Positions 49,401 through 59,601 of a DNA stretch of 64,000 nucleotides are shown in pieces; the stretch's first letter is position 1; the number at the start of each line of letters is the position of its first letter. Below the pieces are notes generated by a model that made no database searches, was not told the DNA's origin, and saw only the letters and a list, made by a program, of their open reading frames with translations. Origin of the DNA: Trochalopteron elliotii (lineage: Eukaryota; Chordata; Aves; Passeriformes; Leiothrichidae); NCBI GenBank assembly GCA_024734555.1, contig JANPWX010000348.1:151177-215176 (forward strand). Reading direction: 5' to 3'. Both the position numbers and the translations under genes were made by a program.

Positions 49401-49974
49401 AGGGACTCACTCCATATGAGATGAGTTAGGTGGGGACTCAGCCCTGCTCCTTGGAAACTCTACAAGGTCCAGCATGACCCCAAAAGTGACCCCCAAAGCA
49501 CAAATGCTGTGTGCTTCAAACTGCCATCTCTGAGGATTTGACCAGGGAATTGCTGCTCCAGGAATCCACTGCCATGGATCCAGCAGTGAGACACAGATGA
49601 TGTCCAAGGAAAGGCATAAAATAGGTGATAATGGCCCAAAGGCAGAGCCTCTTCTAATCAGCACTACTTCCTTAATCTCTTGTGCTTTTCCCTCTTGTGA
49701 TTTCCAATAGAAGAAATAATGTGGCTCCTCCTCCCCCCTCCTCAGCTGATTCCAACACAACCCCAGCAGCTGCTGCTGAACAATCTCTAAGGGGAAGCAG
49801 TGAAAAGTGGATTTTTCAGGCCAGCAGTGGATGGGCTGGGAGGGTTTGAGAGGCCCTGACCCAGCCCTGGCTAATCCACTTTGTCTGGGAGGTGTCTGAA
49901 GCCTCTGCCAGAGCCCACACAAACAATTGCACCCCTGCAAACCCTGTGCTGGGGCAGGCCTGAGGTGTGAGGCT
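46459..49974. other. Non-coding stretch, possible conserved element at 49180-49335
   Basis: No gene is supported. A poly-T run lies at 48483-48503. The part at 48650-49335 is AT-rich, repeat-free and has homeobox-type TAATTA/ATTATTCAT motifs, as conserved regulatory DNA often does. That is only an impression from composition. Confidence 0.4.
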
Positions 49975-50092
49975 GAAGAAGAAAGAAGAAAGAAGAAGAA
50001 GGAAGAAGAAGGAAGAAGAAGGAAGAAGAAGAAGAAGAGGAAAGAAGAAGAGGAAAGAAGAAGAGGAAAGAAGAAGAAGGAAGAAGGAAGAA

Positions 50093-50127
<35 letters not shown>

Positions 50128-50403
50128 ACAAGAGGAAGAAGAAGAAGAAGAAAGAAGAAGAAAGAAGAAGGAAGAAAAAGAAGAAGAAAGAAGAAGAAAG
50201 AAGAAGGAAGAAGAAGAAAGAAGAAGAAGAAGAAAGAAGAAAGAAGAAAGAAGAAGAAAGAAGAAGAGGAAGAAAAAGAAGAAAGAAGAAGAAAGAAGAA
50301 AGAAGAAGAGGAAGAAGAAGAAGAAAGAAGAAAGAAGAAAGAAGAAAGAAGAAAGAAGAAAGAAGAAAGAAGAAAGAAGAAAGAAGAAAGAAGAAGAAGA
50401 GGG
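49975..50403. repeat. 429-bp GAA-rich purine tract
   Basis: The plus strand is all A and G for 429 bp except one C at 50129. It is made of AAG triplets, AAGAAAG heptamers and GGA interruptions. The final 80 bp or so are a regular GAAAGAA array. The long open frames through it on both strands (all Lys/Glu/Arg or Ser/Phe/Leu) are products of the repeat and not genes. Such tracts can form triplex (H-) DNA. Confidence 0.97.
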
Positions 50404-52512
50404 TTGCAGGGACGGGCAATGCAGTGACCATGACCCTGGTCCCCAAGGAGCAGAGGCTCAGCACCAGCCTGGTGTGACATGGGACACACAGGGTTACCTG
50501 CCTCCAGGCACTGTCTCAGGTGTCTCTCCCTCCCTCCCCTCACTCCTCAGCACTTTCCTGGAAGCTCCTGTGGGTCTGTAGCTCTGGTTTAAAGCTCCTT
50601 GCTTTCTTTTGACGCCTTGGCCACTTTCCAGGGCCTTTATTCACCCATCAGTCACTGTCTGGAGAACAAAGCTTCAGAGGCTTAACCCAAGGTCAAAAGA
50701 AGTTCCCTGTTCAAAGTCTTCTCCTCAGCAGGAGTTAAATACAGCATCAAACTCCACTGGAAGCACGATGCCTCTCCAAAGCTGTGTCCATGGCTGGAGC
50801 TCACCTCTGAGCAAACCAGAGGACAAAACTCCCAGGCTTTGACTGGAAATTCGAGAAAAAGTACCAGGTTCTGCCCCACCCCAGGAAACCTGGCATAGGG
50901 ACAGCAGATAGCAAAGTTCAGAAAATCCATGACCACAAATCCCATGTCTGAGAGAAAGAGACAAGGCAGATTTTTTGAGGCTTCTCCAACCCATTAATCT
51001 TCTGCCCAGTAATAAAAGGCTTAATTCTGTTGGCAGTGGACAACTTAAGGGGGGAAATTCAGGGCTTATTGGTTCAAATAGTCCAACTAGTTTCCAACCT
51101 CAGTGGACATTTCATTACTGCCCAATGCCCAATGGGACCAGTTACTGACTGTGTCTTTAGGGCACCTAAAGAACATGAATCCCATGTATGAGCCCTGCCT
51201 TGCCCTGGCTCCCTGGCAGCTCCAGTTCCCAGTGAAATCAATACTCCTCTGGGGGACTGTCAGTGTCTGGAACACAGCTTTGACTTCCCACTGGCTGTGG
51301 GGTCACACAGAACTGTCCTGGCTGTGCACCAGCCCTGTGTGCACCAAGAACAGATCCCCAAACCCCTGAGTGAGCTGGGAGAACCTGAGGCAGAGTAAAT
51401 AATCTCACCACACATCTGTCCACGTCCCTGCTCCCTTCAAAATAAAAGGGCAGGCTGTGAGCAAGAGAATGAATGTCCCTAATAAAGCCAGGGCTGGTAA
51501 ATAACATTATGCCTTCATTGGCTCTGAACCATTCATATTCTTCCAAGCAGAAGGGTAACGGGGATTGTGCAGCAATAACAGATCATCAGCTGTGGGGAGC
51601 CTGCAAACTTTGTCTCTTCTCTCAATGCGTGCTATAAAAATCACCCCTCAGAGACTTTTCTTTCTCTTTCCTTTTCCTCTTGACATACTGTGGATATAAA
51701 CTCTCTCCCTGCAAGGAAATGTCTTCTTCCATGCGTTCCAAGCTCAGTGACATTCTTCACAGTGCCCTGGAGCACAGGGCCCTCTTTGTGCATCTGTCTC
51801 CTTGGTGTGAACTTAAAGATCAGGAGTCATTCACTTACAAAAATAGTGAGGACACATTTTTTTCCTTCTTGCCTGAGTCTCTTCCTAAATCTAAAGAAAG
51901 AAGGAACTTCCCAGATGCTGAGGAAGCAGCAGCTCTGCCCAGGTACAGTGGGCAGGTCAGGATAATTGGGATGTGGAGAGGACAGACCCAGCTGATGATG
52001 TGCATGAATCTCCCTTGTCTGTACTCTGCCTTCCCCACCCTACACTTCCTCTGTAGTTTTCAATGTTTTGTTTCAACCTTTGGATTGTATTAAAATGTTA
52101 ATGCTAAGGTTTTATTATAATTTTATATTCTGTAGTTAATATTTTAATGCAATAAAAGCCCAAATGAAATCTTTCAACGTTACGGGGCGAAATGATTATG
52201 CACAATTGAAACGAAACAATCCACTAGGGCCAGGAAGATGTTTTCTTAGAATTTTCTTTTCCTGAGTGTTAACCAAATGTCATTCTTTTGTTCTGATGGA
52301 AGGACAGCCCTCCCTGCTTTCAAAATATTAGGGATTCAGTTGAACAGTGTATTCAAGTGCCTCAAATTGCAACAAACACTCCTAATGTGGCTCAAGATTG
52401 ATGAACTCTGAGATAACATGTAGCTCTGAGGGCTGAGAAGGAAGGGTCTGGCCCACAAAGGGACTGAGTGATGAGGAGAGACAGGAGGTTGCCCAGCCCT
52501 GCAGCTCCTGCC
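50404..52512. other. Non-coding stretch, possible conserved element at 52085-52240
   Basis: No gene is supported. The stretch 52085-52240 is AT-rich, non-repetitive and contains a CpG-bearing core (AACGTTACGGGGCGAAATG), unusual next to AT-rich DNA, so it may be under constraint. Confidence 0.4.
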
Positions 52513-52810
52513 ATGAGTGTAGTGGTTTGAAAGCAAAACGAGTGAGAGGCTCCAAGTCAGAAATACAATTTAATAATAAGAAAAAAAAAATAAAATAACA
52601 TAAATGCAATAATACAAAAGACCACTGACAGAGTCAGAATACAACCTCAGTGGGATGACGGAAGCAGTGATCCTGTAGAAAGGTCTGGTAGCTCTGATCC
52701 TCTGGGAATCCAGTGGGTAAAGTCCCCATATTGTCCCAAATCCCAGATTATATCCAGGTGGGAATGCTTGGCTCCTCCCCCTGGGCGGAGCATCTCACAA
52801 CGGGATAATG

Positions 52811-52930
52811 AGTCATCCAGGGGGTCCTTGATGGCCCATTGAAGAGAGATAGTCATGAAATGAGTCCTTGATGGCCCATTAAAGAGAGATAGTCATGAAA
52901 TGAGTCCTTGATGGCCCGTTGAAGAGAGAT
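52811..52930. repeat. 40-bp tandem repeat, three units, in LTR family 3
   Basis: Three exact-period 40-bp units with the core CCTTGATGGCCC, the reverse complement of the array at 45885-46124. Confidence 0.95.
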
Positions 52931-52970
52931 AACTCCTGGAGGGAGTTATCTATGAGTCTTGCAGCAGGCC

Positions 52971-53028
52971 ATTAATAGAAGACCTATTAACAAAAGACCC
53001 ATTAACAGAAGACACCTTAACAGAAGAG
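52971..53028. repeat. 15-bp tandem repeat in LTR family 3, copy 2
   Basis: Four imperfect units of ATTAACAGAAGACCC type follow one another. The corresponding place in copy 1 has a single unit. Confidence 0.85.
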
Positions 53029-53137
53029 GGAGGGGGGAATCTGGAAGAACACTGCTCCAACAATTGGATTCATCAGTTCATGAAGATGGTGATAGAATAC
53101 TTTGTGCACATCTTATACTACAACCCAGGACAATGAG

Positions 53138-56100
53138 CCATCCCAGCTCTGAGTCTGCTGTTCTCCCCCCAAGGGCCACAGTCACACAGTGGAGACCACC
53201 CTGCTCTGCCACCACAGGGAAGGTGGAACCCCTGGGAAATGTGAACCTCAGCTCTTCTGTGCTGAGACCCCTCTGGCCTCAAAACTTTGGGTGCCACAGG
53301 CCTGTGACGCCCCCCTCCATTTCATGGCACAAGACAACTGTTAACACTTGCAAACAATTTTTCAATTTAAGTCAGATTAAGAGTAAAATTCTAGTGGGAC
53401 TAATAGTGTGTAATCTTCTTTCCATTCCTCCCCCTGCATTATGAGGAAGAGTTCTCTGCAATGGCGTATTTCACACTCTGATGCTGATATTTCAATTTCC
53501 TGCTTAAGTTACAATAAAAGCTGCCCACCCTGCTGATGCTCCCTTGAAGAATAACTTATGTTGATTGACATTCTTTAATTCCCCTTGGACGCAGCTAATG
53601 ATTAAGAGATGCCAGGAAATTTAAAAGCATGTCCTACCTGCAGACTTCTCTAAGCTCCTTTGGAAGGCTTTGAAAACCTTCCAGTTTCAAGCACAAAATA
53701 GAGCAACTGGCCTTTGAGCACCTTTTTTGTCTTCCCTTTCTTCCTCCCCTATTTTTTGCCCACCCCACAGGAAGACAGAATTAAATTCCTGATATCAGTG
53801 AAAGCAAAGGGAATTGAATTCATGGCAACAGGGCAACACTGGGAGGACACTCGCCTTTCCAAAGCTCAGCTGGTTGCAGGACACCCTTCCTGCATTTCCA
53901 AGCAGGTCTTTGGGACAGCCAACAGTTTGATGAAGCTGAAAAACCCATGGGGTTTGTACTGATTGGTGGGGTCCACTGGGACCAGTTTCAAGACCTTGAT
54001 GGGCAACTGCATCTTTGTGTATTGGACAGAGTGACACAGTTCAGGTGCTGGCAGAAGGGAGCAGAAGCACCGAGCCTCAAGTGTCAGCAGTTCAAAGATG
54101 TGCCCTGGAGTCACCCCCATTCCCCAGCTCTGCCAGACAACCTCAGCTACTGGGGAAACTGCTGCAGAGGAAACACCACAGAATCAGGCATCTGGCTATG
54201 AAATCAGGCCACAGTCAGGCTGAAACTTGCTCCAAAATCAGTCCCTGCACAGACACTCTGAAGCCAGTTTTGCTGGGATCCTCGTGTTGATCAGACCTGA
54301 GAAAACATGACCTTCTTCTCCTCCTCACACCCAGACACACCTTCCCCAGCACCCTGTCTACCCCCACACACCTTTGCCCCTACCACGAAGGAATCATTTA
54401 TATTGTGTCCTTTTGCCAAGAGAGAGTGAAGGTTTTCCTTGTGTTTGGCAAAGCAGCTTTCCTCCTATCTTCTGTGGTCAGGAAGTGTTTCTCCAGGAGG
54501 ATTTGCCTGTATGGCAAGGATTTACTATTCCAATCAAAATTCAGCTCTACAGGCCACTAATCCCATATCTACAGCAGAATAATCCATCCAGCACAACCAC
54601 ATGAGGGAATTTCCCTGGGTGGACAAACTCCTGTTGACCCTTTGCAGTCTGCTAAGTGAAGAGCAAAAGGGAATTTGGTCACTGGAGCTCCCCAGATTTC
54701 AGCAGATTCCCTCAGGGGCTGCTGCAGGGTTGTTGAAGCTCAGAGAGTTTAAAAAGCAACCCCAAGCAAGGGAAGACTGAACATCATTTCAAAATGCTGA
54801 AGAATCTTCTCATCAAAATAATGTCAGAGCCTGTCACGGCGGAGGGAAAACAAACGCGCGGAACGCGAGAGTTCTGCATGAAATGTAAAGTGCTGTTTAG
54901 TTAAAACAAAGCTCTTTCAAAGCACTCAATGGGGAAGCAGAGGGAGGAGGGAAGGAGTAGAGGCAAAAAGCACTTCGTTTTGTAAGTTTAAAAGGTATTT
55001 AAACGGAGAAACCTGTTGAGTCATGCAGAGCCCTGTCTGTGCTGGAAGCACATGGGAGCTGCAGTTGCTGCCCCTCAGGGAGGTGGGAGTCCCTTTCCCT
55101 CGAGCCCATCGGGCTCCTGCCCACTTCAGAACATCCCTTTCCCCTGCTCTAGTCGCCGTGGGATGATGGGGGTGGAGGGAAGAAGCATCTTTTAAATAAC
55201 CAGATGAAAATAAGACAAGGCCGTGCCAACTGAAACCTTCAAGAGCAGTTGTCGAGAGGTGTTGGAGCCCTGCAAATTCAGTTCCTGCACAAAGATATTT
55301 CCCCCCTTCGCTGGGCCTTGTTTCCCATGACAGGAAACAAAATGCTGTTTTCAGCTGCTGAAAACTGAGGTTTGGAGCATGGACTTCAGTGTGCCAATGT
55401 ACTGTGGTACCCCCAGAAAACACTGCTCTGGCTGTGCTTCCTGCTCTCCAGAAATCTTTTGGTAGAACTGGCTCTGAAGCCCAAGAGGATTCCACAGAAG
55501 AGATGCAGGCAATGGGATTGCAGTCAGTAGAAAGGGTCTTGCAAACTTTGGGGTTCCATCAACTCCTCCATTTTGCTGCCGTGAAGGAGGGTCAGGAGTC
55601 TTGTGTGTTCCTGTTGCCCTACCTCTAAAGTCAAATCAATTTAATCTCCCCCTTCCCTGCCCACCTATGAGACAGATCCTTTTAACATGTACTAGTTAAT
55701 AATAACAGCCCCAAAGGATACCACTCAGACAACCATGACAGAAATCACAGCAAAGGAAAGAAAGAAAGAAAAAAAAAATTCATTCAGAATTGTGGAAGAT
55801 CAGCACACCTGAGGAAAGAGACTTTCATGGACATGTCTTTAATCTTTCCTGCTTCCAGCCCTTAATAGCAGAACCTGATTTGAAGACTTGGTGATTGATT
55901 TCCAGCCCAGACGCAAAGTGACAGGCTCATTTTCAAGTATTGCACAGCTATAATTCCGTGTTTTATTTGTTATTATTGTAACCTGCTGATGGAGTGGGGC
56001 TGTACTCAAGGTAGCTCTGGCTCCAGGCATTATTTAGAGTTTGGGTGTTTAATGCCAGAGCCTCGTGCCTCCTGATATTTATGAGGAAGATGTGCCTGTA

Positions 56101-57421
56101 GCTCCAGCCCTCGTATCTTATTTGTTTGTTGTTCAAACAAAGGATCAGGAAATTGGATGCTGTTTCTGGCGAGTGATATCATCTCCACAGTTAAGGGAAG
56201 GCCACTGGTCTTTACACATTTCTCCAGCACAGCAATGAGGAGAGCTAGCTGCCTCCAATTCAAGGTGAATGAGTCACCTTGGGAAGTGCTTTGTCTCTGT
56301 AAACAGGGAAAGGCTCTGCTCCATAAACCCACAGGACAAAACAGCCCCTCAGCAAGGGCTGAGCAGCACCCCTGAGATTGTGGGGCCCAGCCCTGAGGTG
56401 TTGGAGGATGTGGATGCCCAGCCCTGCTGCCCATCACTGAAATTTCTCTTCTGATTTCCTGGAGTTTTCCCCGTTTCTTGCCTTAATTTCTCCCTCTTCC
56501 AATTAAGAAATCTTGCCTTGGAGAACAGCACACGGCATTTTTCTCACTCAGAATCAGGTTCTCGGAAGAAAAACCTTCCAGTCAGATTCAGTGAGAGCAT
56601 CCATCCCACTGGAGACCCACGTGGAGAATCCTGCTGGGGTTGTCAGGGCTTTTGTGGGATCAGGGCATGTTTGTGGAGCCAGAGCAAAGGGTCATGCTGG
56701 GTGCCCCCTTTTCTAGGGCAGAAAAGTGTCTTAGCCCTGATCTGGCAGCCTGGAAGCTGCCCCTGGTTTAAATCTCAGCTAACTCCCCTTGCCTCGCAGC
56801 ACAGCTGCAACAAAGGAGATGGTGCACAACTTGCTGCACTCTATGAACTTACCTGTGAGCTCCTAAATAACTCTGGCAGCTTGGAAAAGCTCATTCAGCC
56901 TGAGGAACTGAGCCTGCTGCAGCAGCAGAAGCCAAGGAAGGGACTTTATGCTCAAGCTCTGAAGTTTAACCTCTGCTGTGCTTCTGTGCAGCAGCAATGG
57001 GTGTCACTGGTGCTCACAACAGAAAACTGTAAGCAGTGATTTCTGGATGCTGCCCAGCTACCCCTGAGATAGGCACAAAACAGGATTTATTCACAGATTG
57101 AGAGTCTATGCTGAGATGTTGAATGTCTATGAAGTCTTTGGTATTGCTGTTCCAGTTTCTGGTTAGTTGTGCAGAAGACCAAACACTGCCTGCTCCCAAA
57201 AGGCTGCGAGCCCTGCAGGGCTCTGCAGAGCACAAACAGGCACCAGCCCAGTGCTCCAAGGGAAGGCAATTTGAAGGTGATCCTGTTTTACCTGTTTCTT
57301 AAAAACCTCCCATTTTCTAGGCTTTCTCACTACACCCTAGTCAGCAAGGTACTTTTGTTCCAGAAACAAGTGCTCAGAGTACCTGAGCACTTTGTGGTAT
57401 TGTTAGTGGGCATGGTGAGAT
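53138..57421. other. Non-coding stretch, with a CpG-rich patch
   Basis: No gene is supported. A short CpG-dense patch occurs at 54836-54870. The open frames are short, overlap and lack domains. Confidence 0.5.
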
Positions 57422-57427
57422 AAGGTC

Positions 57428-58079
57428 TGTTGGGGAAGATGAATCAGGGAAACCTTATAAATATGATTGCTTAGCAAAAAATTCTGGAAATATGAAACGT
57501 ATACTCGAAATAGAAATGAAAGCTTGCTTTGAGTTGTAGGATACCCAGCCTTAGTTACTATATAACCTGAAAACAACAGCCCAGCCAGCTGAAGGAGAAT
57601 CCCTTTGGATTGAACAATAAATACCCTTCTGCTGGCTGAGGGATCCAAAGATCAATGTAGCAAAAGAGAATAGTCTAAAGAGTAGTTTTTAGAGCTTAAA
57701 ATGTAACACAGTATGGTAATGTAGTAGTTCTTATAGGCTGTATGTAGATTCTATAGGATTTTGTGTCTTGGACTGGTTGGTTAGTGTAAATTGGAATATT
57801 CAACACAAAAGGAGATAGAATGGATTGTAACAAGGACCTCACTCTCTTCCCCCTGTGCTCTGACCCTGCCACCTCTCTCTGGCTCTCCTGCTCCCTCCTC
57901 TCTTACCTCTCACCCCCTTGTTCTCTCTCTCTCTCTCTTTGGGACTCCCCCTCAGCCCAGGCTGGTGGCTGAAGGCAAAAGGCCCTTTTTACCCACCACC
58001 CTTGCAATAAACCCACGTGTTCTGGAATGTCTCAGCTCTGCAGAGTTCCCTCTCCCTGCCCTCCAGGGATGCTCCTACA
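57428..58079 (+). mobile_element. Solo LTR, family 1, copy D (652 bp)
   Basis: It starts TGTTGGGGAAGATGAATC and ends GATGCTCCTACA, with a perfect 6-bp duplication, AAGGTC, at 57422-57427 and 58080-58085. It is very close to copies B and C, shares GTATACTCGAAATAG-type differences with C, and so belongs with C in a subgroup. AATAAA lies about 75 bp before the end. Confidence 0.95.
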
Positions 58080-58085
58080 AAGGTC

Positions 58086-58458
58086 AAAGCTTGGACTCGA
58101 CGATCTTGGAGGTCTTTTGCCACCTTAATGACTGTGATTCTGAGCAGTCCACGTGGAATGTGACACAGCCTGAGCCCCGTCCCTGTGCCAGCTGGTGCCT
58201 CCTTGGAGAGCACAGGATGACAGCCCAGTGCAGTGTGTGACCCAGGGCACCCACAGCAGCCACTCTGCACCTGCCAGCCCAGGAATGACAAGGGAACGGA
58301 TTAAATATAAATCCCACCCAAGCTGCCACCAGTTCTATTTTGCCAGGGTGTTATTCATAAAAACAATCTCTGGTGCCAGCTCTGGTTCCCAGCCAGGGCT
58401 GCAAACTAATGAAATTGCCTTTTGCACTGAGCATGGGGAGCAGCCTCCTCTGCCTGCT
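58086..58458. other. Short spacer between solo LTRs
   Basis: This is 370 bp of non-coding DNA between a family 1 and a family 2 LTR. I see nothing in it that I can name. Confidence 0.45.
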
Positions 58459-58464
58459 GGGGTG

Positions 58465-58769
58465 TGTGGCAATTTTAGGCACATGAAAGAACAAGGCAGA
58501 CACAGAAGGTCAGGCAGGAAAAGCTTTTATTTTAATTTCTGACTCCATCTTTTACACATTTTGGCCAGAAGGCAAAAGATTGGCTACACAAGTCGCCGCC
58601 TTCTTGACCTCATTGGTGAACATCACCATCAATCACATTCCTCCTCTGAGAGGAGAAATATGTAAACAAAATAGATAAGTGCTAAATATCTACATAGCTT
58701 ACATGAAGCTGCGTGAGGATCTCCACTACAAACTCCAAACACTGGAAAGCAGCAAAATTCAGCATGACA
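58465..58769 (-). mobile_element. Solo LTR, family 2, copy 3 (305 bp)
   Basis: On the plus strand it runs from TGTGGCAATTTTAGG to TTCAGCATGACA, the reverse complement of copies 1 and 2. It has a perfect 6-bp duplication, GGGGTG, at 58459-58464 and 58770-58775. Its TATA box is altered (TGTAAAA in the element's sense). Confidence 0.93.
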
Positions 58770-59207
58770 GGGGTGAGCCTTTCTCCTCACTGGCAGCTTC
58801 TGGGGGTGGTGGCAGTCAGGGCTCCTTATGGACTCGTCACCAACTGGGACACTGAAATGAGGGCAGAGCTAAAATTGCTGGAGAAGCTCTGAAACTTCCC
58901 CCAAAGAGGAGACTGCAACAGGGAGGATGGTGAGGGAGCCAGCATCTCCCTGACGTCCTGCAGCCGTTCAGCTGGACTGGGAGGGTGGAAGGACAGGGGA
59001 GAAGCAGGGAATTACCTGAAGGCTTAGAAGAGGAGTTCTGAGGAAAAAGACAGCTGCCCTTGGAGAACTCTGGCACTGCTCAAAGGGATTCAGTTCTGGT
59101 TTATTCTCAAGGGTTTTCTCCAGTTCCCAGCCTCACTCCTGCTCAGCAGCACCTCGTGGTGCAGGCAGAGACATCTCACATTCACACAGGGGCTGAGCAG
59201 GTGTAGG

Positions 59208-59247
59208 GTGAGACCCTGTGAGACCCTGTGAGACCCTGTGAGACCCT
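59208..59247. repeat. 10-bp tandem repeat, four units
   Basis: GTGAGACCCT occurs four times in a row, then degrades. It lies just upstream of the diverged family 2 LTR. Confidence 0.95.
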
Positions 59248-59318
59248 ACTACCCCCTGTGATATCCTTTCCTACCAGCATGTACAGTGCAGCAGAGAGCT
59301 CTCCAGAAGGCACATGGA

Positions 59319-59595
59319 TGTCGCCCTCAGTTTTCTTGATTTCGAGTGTTTGAAATCTTGCAGTGCAGATCCTCACGCAGCTTGGAGAAAACAATGTATA
59401 TTTTTACAGTTTATCTATTGTGTTTACATATTTCTCCTCCCCATCCAGGTCAAAGAGGTGGCGATCTGCAGCCTGTTGCAGCCAATCTCTTGCCTGTTGT
59501 ACAAAGGTATATAAGAATGGAGTCAGATAATTAAAATAGAGAAGCTTTCCCTTGACCTGCTGTGCCTCGCTCTTCATGTGCCCGAAACTGTGGCA
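59319..59595 (+). mobile_element. Solo LTR, family 2, diverged copy 4 (277 bp)
   Basis: It begins TGTCGCCCTCAG, matching TGTCACCCTGAA of the family, and ends AAACTGTGGCA. The flanks are CATGGA (59313-59318) and CGTGGA (59596-59601), a 6-bp duplication in which a CpG has become CA on one side. GCAGCCAATC, TATATAAG and ATTAAAATAGAAGC are conserved landmarks. It is clearly older than, or from a different subgroup to, the other three copies. Confidence 0.82.
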
Positions 59596-59601
59596 CGTGG
59601 A

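Larger units (their letters stand above)
52518..53132 (-). mobile_element. Solo LTR, family 3, copy 2 (615 bp)
   Basis: On the plus strand it runs from TGTAGTGGTTTGAA to ACAACCCAGGACA, the reverse complement of 45711-46453. It is bounded by a perfect 5-bp duplication, ATGAG, at 52513-52517 and 53133-53137. It carries three 40-bp units (52811-52930) instead of six, but has a separate 15-bp repeat expanded to four units (52971-53028) where copy 1 has one. The AP-1 site (52809-52815, reverse) and GC box are kept. Confidence 0.94.

Noticed and set aside
49407..50581. Open frames of 378, 204, 197 and 166 codons across 49.4-50.6 kb
   Set aside because: They are low-complexity translations of the GAA/TTC tract (Lys-Glu-Arg or Ser-Phe-Leu runs) present in several frames and both strands. 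Nothing indicates a gene.
23423..57648. A recurring peptide beginning MDPSASRRVFIVQSKG at 23.4, 34.8 and 57.6 kb
   Set aside because: It is the same antisense reading of the family 1 LTR in each copy. It recurs because the LTR recurs and is not a host gene family.
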